Positions 37,095 through 44,552 of a stretch of DNA of 45,620 nucleotides are shown one piece after another. Every line of letters starts with the position of its first letter. Within the stretch, counting starts at the first letter, position 1. Location of the stretch: the NCBI GenBank assembly GCA_003030785.1, contig PYVH01000016.1, forward strand, positions 1 through 45,620, read 5' to 3'. The DNA comes from Marinobacter sp. B9-2. GTDB taxonomy: Bacteria > Pseudomonadota > Gammaproteobacteria > Pseudomonadales > Oleiphilaceae. The notes under the pieces were generated by a model, which worked only from the letters and a program-made list of their open reading frames with translations, did not search any database and had not been told where the DNA came from. A program made the position numbers and the translations under genes.

Positions 37095-37982
37095 TTCCGA
37101 TTTCAGGGCATCGATGATGATGCGGGCGAAATCTTCCGGTGAATCTTCCTGGAGAAAGTGCCCGCCCCTGAGTGTGATATGGGGTTGACCGTGGGCACCG
37201 GGAATCCGGCGCTGCATGTGCCTGTCTCCGCCCCGGGTTATCGGATCGCCGCTGCTGAAACAGGTAATGAACGGTTTTTTCCACCTTTCCAGCACCTGCC
37301 AGGCCGCCTTGTTGGCGTCGCTGTCCGGTGTGCCCGGTTCCGTGGGTACCAGTTTCGGAAACGCCCTGGCCCCCGCCTTGAACTCTGCGGAAGGAAACGG
37401 AGCCTCGTAGGCGGCAAGTTCCGCCCTGGTCAGGGTGCGATCGGTACCCAGTTGCACAATGCGCCCTATCGGAAACCAGGGGCTGTGGCTGGCAAACGCC
37501 TTCCACATGGAGAAGACGGCCGGCGCAGGAGCGTCGCCGGTGGGTAGCATCCCGTTCCCGACAATGATGCGGCTAAAACGCTGGGGGTGTTCCGCTGCCA
37601 GGCGCAGGCCCAGCAGTGACCCCCAGTTCTGGCACACGAGGGTGATGTCGTTCAGATTCAGGCTTTCCAGCCAGTTGGCCAGCCAGGCCAGATGGCGCCC
37701 ATAACTGTAGTCAGCCACCGACGCCGGCTTGTCGGATTTGCCAAAGCCGATCAGATCCGGGGCCAACACCCGATGGCCGGCCTCTGCCACCAGGGGAATC
37801 ATGTGCCGGTAAAGGTAGGACCAGGATGGCTCGCCATGAAGCATGAGTACCGGCGAGGCGTTCCGCGGGCCCTCGTCAACGTAGTGCATCCGGAGGCCGG
37901 GTTCTACGTCGAAATGATGTGGAGCAAAAGGGTAATCCGGAAGACCTGCGAAGCGGGCTTCATCGGTTCTCAGAATACGCAT
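37083..37982 (-). CDS. Haloalkane-dehalogenase-like alpha/beta hydrolase with Asn at the nucleophile position
   Basis: The 299-residue protein is a close relative of subfamily I haloalkane dehalogenases: LRTDEARFAGLPDYPFAPH start, HGEPSWSYLYR (49-59) with the oxyanion and halide residues, APDLIGFGKSDKP, SSGDPIT with the acid Asp 246, and RGGHFLQED with the base His 275. The expected nucleophile motif is Q-D-W-G, but here it is Q-N-W-G (Asn 119, codon AAC), one base change from GAC. As encoded the enzyme would lack the nucleophile unless Asn is deamidated or the protein has another role. AGGA at 37997-37994 is the ribosome site. Two inverted repeats lie in the leader and a terminator overlaps its end. 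Confidence 0.88.
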   Translation of the reverse strand: MRILRTDEARFAGLPDYPFAPHHFDVEPGLRMHYVDEGPRNASPVLMLHGEPSWSYLYRHMIPLVAEAGHRVLAPDLIGFGKSDKPASVADYSYGRHLAWLANWLESLNLNDITLVCQNWGSLLGLRLAAEHPQRFSRIIVGNGMLPTGDAPAPAVFSMWKAFASHSPWFPIGRIVQLGTDRTLTRAELAAYEAPFPSAEFKAGARAFPKLVPTEPGTPDSDANKAAWQVLERWKKPFITCFSSGDPITRGGDRHMQRRIPGAHGQPHITLRGGHFLQEDSPEDFARIIIDALKSEMAA

Positions 37983-37991
37983 GCCATCGAC

Positions 37992-38072
37992 TATCCTGAC
38001 TGATTGGTTGCGTGATTGCCGGCGGCATCCGGTGATCAGGATGCCCTAATACAATCGTCTTAGGTCAGGATA
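37992..38072 (-). promoter_or_regulatory. Long-range inverted repeat that includes the hydrolase ribosome site
   Basis: On the message strand TATCCTGAC (38072-38064) is complementary over nine bases to GTCAGGATA (38000-37992), which contains the AGGA ribosome site 11 bases before the start codon. The arms are 63 bases apart. Pairing would hide the ribosome site. Transcription through the left arm is likely if the gene is read together with the cysteine-rich gene upstream. Confidence 0.4.
38024..38045. promoter_or_regulatory. Inverted repeat GGCATCC-N8-GGATGCC
   Basis: Perfect 7-bp arms (38024-38030 and 38039-38045) with an 8-base spacer, 42 bases upstream of the hydrolase start. It could bind a dimeric regulator or form a hairpin nested in the longer repeat at 37992-38072. 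Confidence 0.45.
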
Positions 38073-38128
38073 AAGCAGATGGAAATTTTGTGTGTTTGAG
38101 TTGCGTAACAGAGCGTTGCCGGTTTGAA

Positions 38129-38377
38129 TCAGGACGCAATGCCGAACAGGCGTTCGGGGTTGTCAACGCGGGCAAGGGCCTGATCGCAACAGTTTACGGC
38201 GCCGCAGTCGTCTGCTGAACAAAGGCCGATCGTCCGGCATTCCATATTCGGGTGCTGGTTGCCCTGGTTCCGGAAAATCCGGGCCCTGGACAGAATCGAG
38301 TGGCAGTGGCCGCACAGCAGGGTAGGTACCGCGCTGCCTTCAGCCAGAAGTGCCGTGTAATGCTGTGGTTCAGTCAT
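38129..38377 (-). CDS. Small cysteine-rich protein of unknown function
   Basis: I do not recognise this 82-residue protein. It starts MTEPQHYTALL at ATG 38377, with a perfect AGGAGG ribosome site seven to twelve bases upstream; a longer frame to 38422 would ignore this site. Seven cysteines and several histidines are present: CGHCH near residue 22, then MEC, GLC, DDC and VNCC in the C-terminal half. The pattern suggests a zinc or iron-sulfur site, but no known motif is matched. No signal peptide is visible, so it is probably cytoplasmic. It lies between the 116-residue gene and the dehalogenase-like gene, all on the minus strand. Confidence 0.75.
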   Translation of the reverse strand: MTEPQHYTALLAEGSAVPTLLCGHCHSILSRARIFRNQGNQHPNMECRTIGLCSADDCGAVNCCDQALARVDNPERLFGIAS

Positions 38378-38399
38378 AAATATCCTCCTGATACTACCC

Positions 38400-38427
38400 A
38401 ACATATGGGCCAAGTATGACAATTCAA
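38400..38427 (-). promoter_or_regulatory. Candidate promoter of the cysteine-rich gene
   Basis: On the minus strand TTGAAT (38427-38422) and TATGTT (38405-38400) are 16 bases apart, giving a leader of about 15-20 bases before ATG 38377. The match is moderate. Confidence 0.3.
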
Positions 38428-38452
38428 AGTCTGGATGCCGGTGATATACGGC

Positions 38453-38803
38453 TCAACTGTCCGGATCGACCAGTGGCCGGCGGTTGGAGCGCTTGTCATC
38501 CCAGTCAAGCTCTTTGGGGTCATACCAGCCGATTGCCTCCAGTACTCTTTCCCGTGTCTGTACAGACAGTGTAGGCCAGAGCTCCTGGAAGTCCTCAAGG
38601 CCAAGTTCCCGCTGTTTCTGTTGCTTGCTCTGCAGCCTGTTGATAATCCGGGGTAACTGCAGGGCTTCGCCGAGCTGGCCGGGCACCATGACTTCCTGGC
38701 CCATCACCTTGCGCCGGTGAGTTCTGGCGGCCAGTACCTTGCGCAACTCCGCGGCAGCTTCCAGGGCCGTTTCTGTGGTGAAGGTTTCCAGTTCCAACAA
38801 CAT
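38453..38803 (-). CDS. Conserved-type hypothetical protein, 116 residues
   Basis: I do not recognise a family. The protein is charged and probably helical: ETALEAAAELRKVLAARTHR near the start, a QLPRIINRLQSKQQKQ stretch in the middle, and a tail with WYDPKELDWDDKRSNRR. There is no signal peptide or membrane segment. ATG 38803 has ACAGG as a weak ribosome site. Coding character (frame length, codon use like the neighbours) supports a real gene. It is divergent from the AI-2E permease gene and followed by the cysteine-rich gene after 75 bases. Confidence 0.65.
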   Translation of the reverse strand: MLLELETFTTETALEAAAELRKVLAARTHRRKVMGQEVMVPGQLGEALQLPRIINRLQSKQQKQRELGLEDFQELWPTLSVQTRERVLEAIGWYDPKELDWDDKRSNRRPLVDPDS

Positions 38804-38930
38804 GACCTGTCTAATAGTTGATCAACAACCGTCCACTATAACCTGAAGATAGCTACAGTGGCCACGGCGGCGTGGTAGGGTAGAATGACTTGGAAAAACG
38901 CAGATCCAAAATCGGGGAACCGCACAGACT

Positions 38931-40046
38931 ATGTACGCAAAACTTGAAACACGGACTTTTCTGGCGTTGCTGGTGGGCGTTTCCCTTGCCTTCGTGTTTC
39001 TCATGAAACCCTTCTTCGGGCCCATATTCTGGGCGGTTGCCATTGCCCTGATTTTCCACCCGGTGCAGCAATTGCTCGTGCGCAAACTGGGGGAGCGGCC
39101 CAATGTGAATGCCCTGATAACCCTGTGTATATGCATGTTTATCGTGGTTATCCCGGTTCTGGTTCTGGTGACCTCTCTGGTTGCAGAAGGCGTTGCACTT
39201 TACCAACAGATCCAGAGTGGCGACATAAGGCCCGGAGAGTACATCGACCGCGTCAATCAGTCCTTTCCGGCTATTCAGGCGTTCCTGGCCCAGTTCGATA
39301 TCAACTTTGCTGACCTGAGGGATCGGGCGGTGAGCCTTTTCGTGGGGGGGAGTCAGTTCCTCGGCAAGCAGGCCCTGGGCGTTGGCCAGAATACCTTTCA
39401 GTTTTTCCTGGGGCTGGCGTTGATGGTGTATCTGGCCTTCTTCCTGCTGCGGGATGGCAGTGCGCTGGTGGAATTAATGGTCAAGGCGCTGCCGCTCGGT
39501 GATGAGCGGGAGCGGTTGCTGTTTGCCAAGTTCGCGGAAGTTACCCGAGCCACGGTCAAGGGCAACCTGCTGATTGCCATTATCCAGGGGGCGATGGGGG
39601 GACTGATTTTCTGGATTCTCGGGATCAGTGGCGCACTGCTCTGGGGTGTGGTGATGGCCATCGTATCGCTTTTGCCGGCGGTGGGGGCGGCCCTGGTCTG
39701 GGTGCCTGCCGCTATCTACCTTGCGGCCGTGGGCGATGTGATTGAGGCAGTGATCCTCACGGCATTCGGCGTGGTGGTCATCGGGCTGGCGGATAATCTG
39801 CTTCGCCCGGTCCTGGTTGGTCGCGATACCAAATTGCCGGACTACATAGTCCTGCTGTCCACACTCGGTGGTATCGTTATGTTCGGCATCAACGGTTTTG
39901 TGATGGGGCCATTGGTGGCAGCCCTGTTCATGGCGTTCTGGGGGATTTTCATCCGCGAGTTCAGCGAGGAGGCCCACCGCCCGCCGGCCAGTGTGGACGA
40001 TGGAGTGCAAGAGCCAGGCGGGGAAGCGGGGAATGATGTCCGGTAA
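38931..40046 (+). CDS. AI-2E transporter family (UPF0118) membrane permease
   Basis: The 371-residue protein has about seven or eight transmembrane helices in the arrangement of the AI-2E/PerM/YdiK family: two close helices near residues 9-45, one at 60-82, a long amphipathic soluble segment at about 85-140, then helices in the second half with AVGAALVWVPAAIYL and GLADNLLRPVLVG, which is the family signature. Some members export autoinducer 2 and others act as sodium/proton antiporters, so the substrate is unknown. The upstream region has TAGAAT at 38881-38886 without a clear -35. The C-terminal tail is hydrophilic and acidic. Confidence 0.88.
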   Translation: MYAKLETRTFLALLVGVSLAFVFLMKPFFGPIFWAVAIALIFHPVQQLLVRKLGERPNVNALITLCICMFIVVIPVLVLVTSLVAEGVALYQQIQSGDIRPGEYIDRVNQSFPAIQAFLAQFDINFADLRDRAVSLFVGGSQFLGKQALGVGQNTFQFFLGLALMVYLAFFLLRDGSALVELMVKALPLGDERERLLFAKFAEVTRATVKGNLLIAIIQGAMGGLIFWILGISGALLWGVVMAIVSLLPAVGAALVWVPAAIYLAAVGDVIEAVILTAFGVVVIGLADNLLRPVLVGRDTKLPDYIVLLSTLGGIVMFGINGFVMGPLVAALFMAFWGIFIREFSEEAHRPPASVDDGVQEPGGEAGNDVR

Positions 40047-40160
40047 GGCGACATGCGACAAAAGTATGGTAGGCTTTTAGCCGTTTGCCCCAGCCTGTGG
40101 AGATAGGCACCACATAACAAGAAAGAAACGGATATCGATGAGATATCAGGAGTTGAGCAG

Positions 40161-40589
40161 GTGAGTACCATGAGAAAAGCAACTTCCCGATTGGGACGCC
40201 TGGCCGCTGCGGCCGGATTGGCGGTCACACTGGGCTTTGCCCCTGCGGCCTTTGCAGATGAGATTGTTGCACTCAAGAATGCGCTTTACGGAGCAGGGTA
40301 TGACATTACCAATGTCAGCCCGCAGATGGATGACTCAACCCGGTCCGCGTTGACCCGGTTCCAACAGGATAACGGCCTTCAGGCTACCGGTACCCTGGAC
40401 GATCCGACCAAGGAAGCCCTGGGCATGATTTCCGTTCAGGTGGCCGCTTCGGCACCCTCACAGTCCACTGGGTCCAGCAGCGCGCCCACTCAGGAGCCGG
40501 CTTCTTCCACGGCGGAAACCTCGGCCTCTGAGCCTGAGCAGGACGACGCTATTGAAGAAGAGGAAGACGGCGGCTGGTCGCTCTGGTAA
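40161..40589 (+). CDS. Small exported protein with a peptidoglycan-binding type domain
   Basis: The 142-residue product has a signal peptide at about residues 1-32 (basic start, hydrophobic core AAAAGLAVTLGFAPAAF, cleavage near AFA-DE). A PG_binding_1-like domain follows at about 33-92, with LKNALYGAGYDI and RSALTRFQQDNGLQATGTLDDPTKEAL. A Ser/Thr/Ala-rich linker then turns acidic (DDAIEEEEDGG) and ends in WSLW. AGGAG (40148-40152) is well placed for GTG 40161; ATG 40170 is a weaker alternative. It is likely periplasmic and may touch peptidoglycan; the aromatic end is unexplained. Confidence 0.82.
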   Translation: MSTMRKATSRLGRLAAAAGLAVTLGFAPAAFADEIVALKNALYGAGYDITNVSPQMDDSTRSALTRFQQDNGLQATGTLDDPTKEALGMISVQVAASAPSQSTGSSSAPTQEPASSTAETSASEPEQDDAIEEEEDGGWSLW

Positions 40590-40607
40590 TCGGAGTCGCC
40601 TGAACAG

Positions 40608-40642
40608 AAAAAGCCCGCCGGGAGTGTCCCGCCGGGCTTTTT
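40608..40642. terminator. Bidirectional terminator between the exported protein gene and ilvD
   Basis: AAAAAGCCCGCCGGGA, loop GTG, TCCCGCCGGGCTTTTT: a 16-bp perfect stem with A and T runs at its ends, able to stop transcription from both convergent genes. Confidence 0.92.
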
Positions 40643-40664
40643 TGCTGGCTGGCATTCAGGATAA

Positions 40665-42500
40665 TCAGTCGAGCTTTTCGAGATCCCGAACGGCGCCCTT
40701 GTCGGCACTCGTTGCCAGTAGCGCGTAGGCTTTCAGGGCTGCAGATACCTTGCGGTCCCGGGGCAGTTCCGGTTTCCAGCCCTTGGCATCCCGGGCCTCC
40801 CGGCGACGATCCAGTTCGTGCTGGTCCAGTTCCACGTTGATGCTCCGGTTCGGAATATCGATGCGGATCGTATCCCCATTTTGGATCAGACCAATGGCTC
40901 CACCGGCGGCCGCTTCGGGCGAGGCGTGGCCGATGGACAGGCCGGAGGTGCCGCCGGAGAAACGCCCGTCTGTCAGCAGTGCACAATCCTTTCCAAGGCC
41001 TTTGGATTTCAGGTAGCTGGTCGGGTACAGCATTTCCTGCATACCCGGACCGCCACGGGGACCTTCATAACGGATGATCACAACCTCGCCCGGCTTGACC
41101 TCGTCGGCGAGAATGCCGGCAACGGCGGAATCCTGACTCTCGAACACCCGGGCCTTGCCCTCGAATACATAGATGCTCTCGTCCACCCCTGCGGTCTTGA
41201 CCACGCAGCCGTCCAGGGCAATATTGCCGTACAGCACGGCCAGGCCACCCTCGGAGCTATAGGCATTTTCAACCGAGCGAATGCATCCGGTTTCCCGGTC
41301 ACCATCCAGGGTCGGCCAGCGGGTGCTCTGGGAGAACGCGGTCTGAGTCGGAATGCCGGCGGGCCCGGCTTTGTAGAATTCGACCACTTCGGTGGGCGGC
41401 GACCTCATGATGTCCCAGGTCTCCAGGGCTTCTTTCATGGTCTTGCTGTGCACGGTCGGCAGATCGGTGTTGATCAGTCGTCCGCGTTCCAGTTCGCCAA
41501 GAATACCCATGATGCCGCCGGCCCGGTGTACGTCTTCCATATGATACTTGGGCGAATTGGGTGCCACCTTGCACAGTTGCGGAACCCGGCGTGACAGCTG
41601 GTCGATTTCGTTCAAAGTAAACGGAACACCGCCTTCCTGGGCGGCCGCCAGCAGGTGGAGGATGGTGTTCGTTGAGCCGCCCATGGCGATGTCCATGACC
41701 ATGGCGTTTTCAAAGGCAGCCATCGAGGCAATGCTCAACGGCAGCACACTGGCGTCATCTTCCTCGTAATAGCGCCGCGCATTCTCCACAATCTGTCGAC
41801 CAGCCTTCAGGAACAGCTGTTCCCGGTCGGCGTGGGTGGCCAGCAGCGAGCCGTTGCCCGGCAGCGCCAGGCCAATGGCCTCGGTCAGGCAGTTCATGGA
41901 GTTGGCGGTGAACATGCCGGAGCAGGAACCGCAGGTGGGGCATGCACTGCGCTCGTATTCTTCCACCTGTTCGTCGGAGGCGTTGGGGTCTGCGGCAATG
42001 ACCATGGCATCCACCAGGTCCAGCTTGTGCTCGGACAGCTTGGTTTTGCCCGCTTCCATGGGCCCGCCAGAGACGAAAATGGTGGGGATGTTCAGGCGCA
42101 TGGCAGCCATCAGCATGCCCGGGGTGATCTTGTCGCAGTTGGAAATACACACAAGGGCGTCGGCACAGTGGGCGTTCACCATGTATTCTACAGAGTCTGC
42201 GATGATTTCCCGGGAGGGCAGGGAGTACAGCATGCCGTCGTGGCCCATGGCGATGCCATCGTCTACCGCGATGGTGTTGAATTCCTTGGCCACACCGCCG
42301 GAGGCCTCGATTTCGCGGCACACCAGTTGACCGAGGTCTTTAAGGTGGACATGGCCCGGCACAAACTGGGTGAAGGAGTTGGCAACCGCGATAATGGGCT
42401 TGCCGAAATCCCCGTCTTTCATGCCGGTGGCGCGCCAGAGGGCACGGGCGCCGGCCATGTTACGGCCTGCGGTGGAGGTCCGCGAACGATACTGAGGCAT
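40665..42500 (-). CDS. ilvD: Dihydroxy-acid dehydratase IlvD
   Basis: IlvD dehydrates dihydroxy acids to 2-keto acids in valine, isoleucine and pantothenate synthesis, using an iron-sulfur cluster. The 611-residue protein starts [27 protein letters not shown] and carries the Fe-S ligands in [10 protein letters not shown] and [18 protein letters not shown], plus [12 protein letters not shown] and [20 protein letters not shown]. Length and motifs match E. coli IlvD (616). It is convergent with the exported protein gene across a strong terminator and divergent from the HDOD gene. Confidence 0.97.
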   Translation of the reverse strand: MPQYRSRTSTAGRNMAGARALWRATGMKDGDFGKPIIAVANSFTQFVPGHVHLKDLGQLVCREIEASGGVAKEFNTIAVDDGIAMGHDGMLYSLPSREIIADSVEYMVNAHCADALVCISNCDKITPGMLMAAMRLNIPTIFVSGGPMEAGKTKLSEHKLDLVDAMVIAADPNASDEQVEEYERSACPTCGSCSGMFTANSMNCLTEAIGLALPGNGSLLATHADREQLFLKAGRQIVENARRYYEEDDASVLPLSIASMAAFENAMVMDIAMGGSTNTILHLLAAAQEGGVPFTLNEIDQLSRRVPQLCKVAPNSPKYHMEDVHRAGGIMGILGELERGRLINTDLPTVHSKTMKEALETWDIMRSPPTEVVEFYKAGPAGIPTQTAFSQSTRWPTLDGDRETGCIRSVENAYSSEGGLAVLYGNIALDGCVVKTAGVDESIYVFEGKARVFESQDSAVAGILADEVKPGEVVIIRYEGPRGGPGMQEMLYPTSYLKSKGLGKDCALLTDGRFSGGTSGLSIGHASPEAAAGGAIGLIQNGDTIRIDIPNRSINVELDQHELDRRREARDAKGWKPELPRDRKVSAALKAYALLATSADKGAVRDLEKLD

Positions 42501-42550
42501 GGTGTTCTGTTCTCTCTGTTGTTACCTGATGATGTCGATCAAAAAAACAG

Positions 42551-42559
42551 AGGATACCA
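42551..42559 (-). promoter_or_regulatory. Possible extended -10 promoter of ilvD
   Basis: On the minus strand TGgTATCCT (42559-42551) lies about 50 bases before the ilvD ATG. No clear -35 box is seen, and I see no leader peptide with branched-chain codons. Confidence 0.3.
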
Positions 42560-42595
42560 GATTAGACTCGAGGCGCATGGTTGTTTTGAGAGCCG

Positions 42596-42615
42596 CTGTT
42601 TACAATAGTTAACAG
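42596..42615. promoter_or_regulatory. Imperfect 20-bp palindrome between ilvD and the HDOD gene
   Basis: CTGTTTAC (42596-42603) and GTTAACAG (42608-42615) match as inverted arms in seven of eight positions, with a 4-base centre. A shorter repeat AGTTG-C-CAACT (42616-42626) follows at once. Located in the divergent gap, so a shared operator is plausible. Confidence 0.4.
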
Positions 42616-42660
42616 AGTTGCCAACTAATTTTCCGGTTTGAACCGACAAGGAGTATGCCT

Positions 42661-43917
42661 ATGGCTGGCCAGGAAAGCCTGCCGCTTCGTCGCCTTAAAG
42701 AGTTTCAGCCGTTGAACCGGCTGACGGATGATCAACTGGTCCTACTTGCCAGCCGCGCCGAGCGACGGACCCATGGGCCCGGGCAGCGGGTTCTGGAACG
42801 GGGTGTCCGGGATGGTCTGGACTTCTTCCTGATTACCGGCAAGGTGGAGCTGGAATCCCTGGACGGCCGTAAAACGATCATCGAAGCCGAGACCGAGAAA
42901 GCCCACAACCCCATTGCCCGGCTCCAGCCCCGGATGTACGACGTCACCGCGGTCAAGCCCAGTGAGTTCCTTGTTGTCGAGCAGGAGATCCTCAACCAGC
43001 TGCTGCGCTCGGCGCCGGTGGAACAGGTTGAAATGGATTCCGGTGAAGGCACCGGTGGTATGGAGAGCGAAGAACATCACCTGCTGATGGAATTCCTGTC
43101 CGAGCTGAGGTCGAACCAGGTCAAGTTGCCCAGCGTTCCGGATGTGGCCTGGAAAGTCCGCCGCGCGGTCGATCGTGAGGAGTCCACAGCGGATCAGGTG
43201 GCACTGGCGGTGTCTGCAGATCCGGCGATGGCGGCCAAGCTTGTGCGTGCCTGCAACAGCCCCCTGTATCGCGGCTTCAGTGATGTCCGGAATGTCCGAG
43301 AGGCAGTCGTCCGCCTTGGAATGCGCACCACCCGGCAACTGGTAACGGTATTCTCCATGCGGGAAGTGTTCAAAACCCGCCAGGCGGCGTTGCAGAAAGA
43401 AATGGAGAAGCTCTGGCGGCATTCCCGGGAAGTGGCGGCCCTGTGTTGGGTGCTGGCGGATCATGCCACCCGGCTCAATCCGGAAGAGGCACTGCTGGCG
43501 GGGCTGCTCCATGATATTGGCGTGGTCCCGATCCTGGTTCAGGCCGAACACCATGTGAATCTCTTTGCCGATGAGGCCAATCTGAACCATGCGATTCGGG
43601 AGCTCAGGGCCGAGGTTGGCACTGCTGTCCTGGAAAACTGGTCCTTCCCGCCAGCATTCGTGGAAGCCGTCCGCCACGCCGAGGACTGGGGCTATGAATC
43701 CCGCGAGGCGTCGCCCCAGCTGGTGGATGTGGTCATCGTGGCGCAATTGCATTCCATGATCGGTTCCAGCCAGAATGCCGATCTTCCTCCGTTCGACCAG
43801 GTGCCGGCGTACCGGCGTCTGGGCGAACTTGAACTCAATGCCTCCCGCAGTTTGCAGCTTCTGACGGAGGCCAGGGCCCGGGTCGACGAAGTTCAGCAAT
43901 TGTTGGCCATCCGGTGA
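42661..43917 (+). CDS. Cyclic-nucleotide-binding-like and HDOD domain regulatory protein
   Basis: The 418-residue protein has an N-terminal cNMP-binding-like domain at about residues 15-115 (FQPLNRLTDDQLVLLASRAERR, FFLITGKVELES) and a HDOD domain at about 145-345 (LPSVPDVAWKVRR, SADPAMAAKLVRACNSPLY, VREAVVRLGMRTTRQL, GLLHDIG). HDOD proteins act in signalling in Proteobacteria, and the signal here cannot be read; the usual phosphate-binding cassette of a true cyclic-nucleotide pocket is not evident. AAGGAG (42648-42653) is one base from ATG 42655 but ideally spaced from ATG 42661, which is therefore chosen. A LON-domain gene follows after 37 bases. Confidence 0.88.
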   Translation: MAGQESLPLRRLKEFQPLNRLTDDQLVLLASRAERRTHGPGQRVLERGVRDGLDFFLITGKVELESLDGRKTIIEAETEKAHNPIARLQPRMYDVTAVKPSEFLVVEQEILNQLLRSAPVEQVEMDSGEGTGGMESEEHHLLMEFLSELRSNQVKLPSVPDVAWKVRRAVDREESTADQVALAVSADPAMAAKLVRACNSPLYRGFSDVRNVREAVVRLGMRTTRQLVTVFSMREVFKTRQAALQKEMEKLWRHSREVAALCWVLADHATRLNPEEALLAGLLHDIGVVPILVQAEHHVNLFADEANLNHAIRELRAEVGTAVLENWSFPPAFVEAVRHAEDWGYESREASPQLVDVVIVAQLHSMIGSSQNADLPPFDQVPAYRRLGELELNASRSLQLLTEARARVDEVQQLLAIR

Positions 43918-43954
43918 TTGTCCGGGCTGTGTAAACTGTGGAGTCTGCTTTCCG

Positions 43955-44548
43955 GTGACTGTTGCACTTATGAATGTACCTTTGTTCCCCCTGAATTCCA
44001 TCGTCCTGCCCAGGGGGAGGATTCCCTTGCAGCTGTTCGAGCCGCGCTACATCGACATGCTTACCCGCTGCCTCAAGGAGGATCGCGGGTTCGTTGTGGT
44101 TCTGTTACAGGAAGGCGGAGAGGCCGGTCGTACCGCAGCCTTCTACGACATCGGCACCTATGTGCGGATCATTGATTTCCAGCAGCTGGATAACGGCCTC
44201 CTGGGGATTACCGTTGAGGGCGAATCCAAAGTGTCGGTGGTTCGCAGCTGGCAGCAGGAAGACGGGTTGAATGTCGGCGACGTGGAATGGCTGATTGAAG
44301 AGGCTGAAAGTGAGGTGCCGGAGCGCTTCGGCGAATTGCCTTCTGTACTCAAGGCGCTGTTCCGCCATCCGGTCATCCGGGATCTGAACATGGACATTGA
44401 CTACGGCGATGCCCGGGACGTTGGCTGGCGGCTCACGGAACTGTTGCCCCTGGACAAGCAGGAGAAACAGAAGCTGGTGGAGTTACAGGACCCACTGGAA
44501 CGCCTCAGCCGACTTCAGGGGCTTCTGGAGGCGCTTGAGGAGGGCTAA
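43955..44548 (+). CDS. LON peptidase substrate-binding domain protein
   Basis: The 197-residue protein consists of an isolated LON N-terminal domain: VPLFPLNSIVLPRGRIPLQLFEPRYIDMLTRCL, GTYVRIIDFQQLDNGLLGITVEGESKV, then a helical C-terminal part with LTELLPLDKQEKQKLVELQDPLERL. There is no ATPase or protease part. Stand-alone versions are widespread but their role is not established. GTG 43955 has GGAG 11 bases away; ATG 43970 (MNVPLFPL) has no evident site but gives the more usual start, so both remain possible. It converges on the DedA-PAP2 gene with four bases between the stop codons. Confidence 0.85.
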   Translation: MTVALMNVPLFPLNSIVLPRGRIPLQLFEPRYIDMLTRCLKEDRGFVVVLLQEGGEAGRTAAFYDIGTYVRIIDFQQLDNGLLGITVEGESKVSVVRSWQQEDGLNVGDVEWLIEEAESEVPERFGELPSVLKALFRHPVIRDLNMDIDYGDARDVGWRLTELLPLDKQEKQKLVELQDPLERLSRLQGLLEALEEG

Positions 44549-44552
44549 GGCT

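Noticed and set aside
38817-38826. Palindrome GTTGATCAAC between the 116-residue gene and the AI-2E gene
   Set aside because: A 10-bp palindrome is common by chance, and there is no second copy or clear promoter relation.
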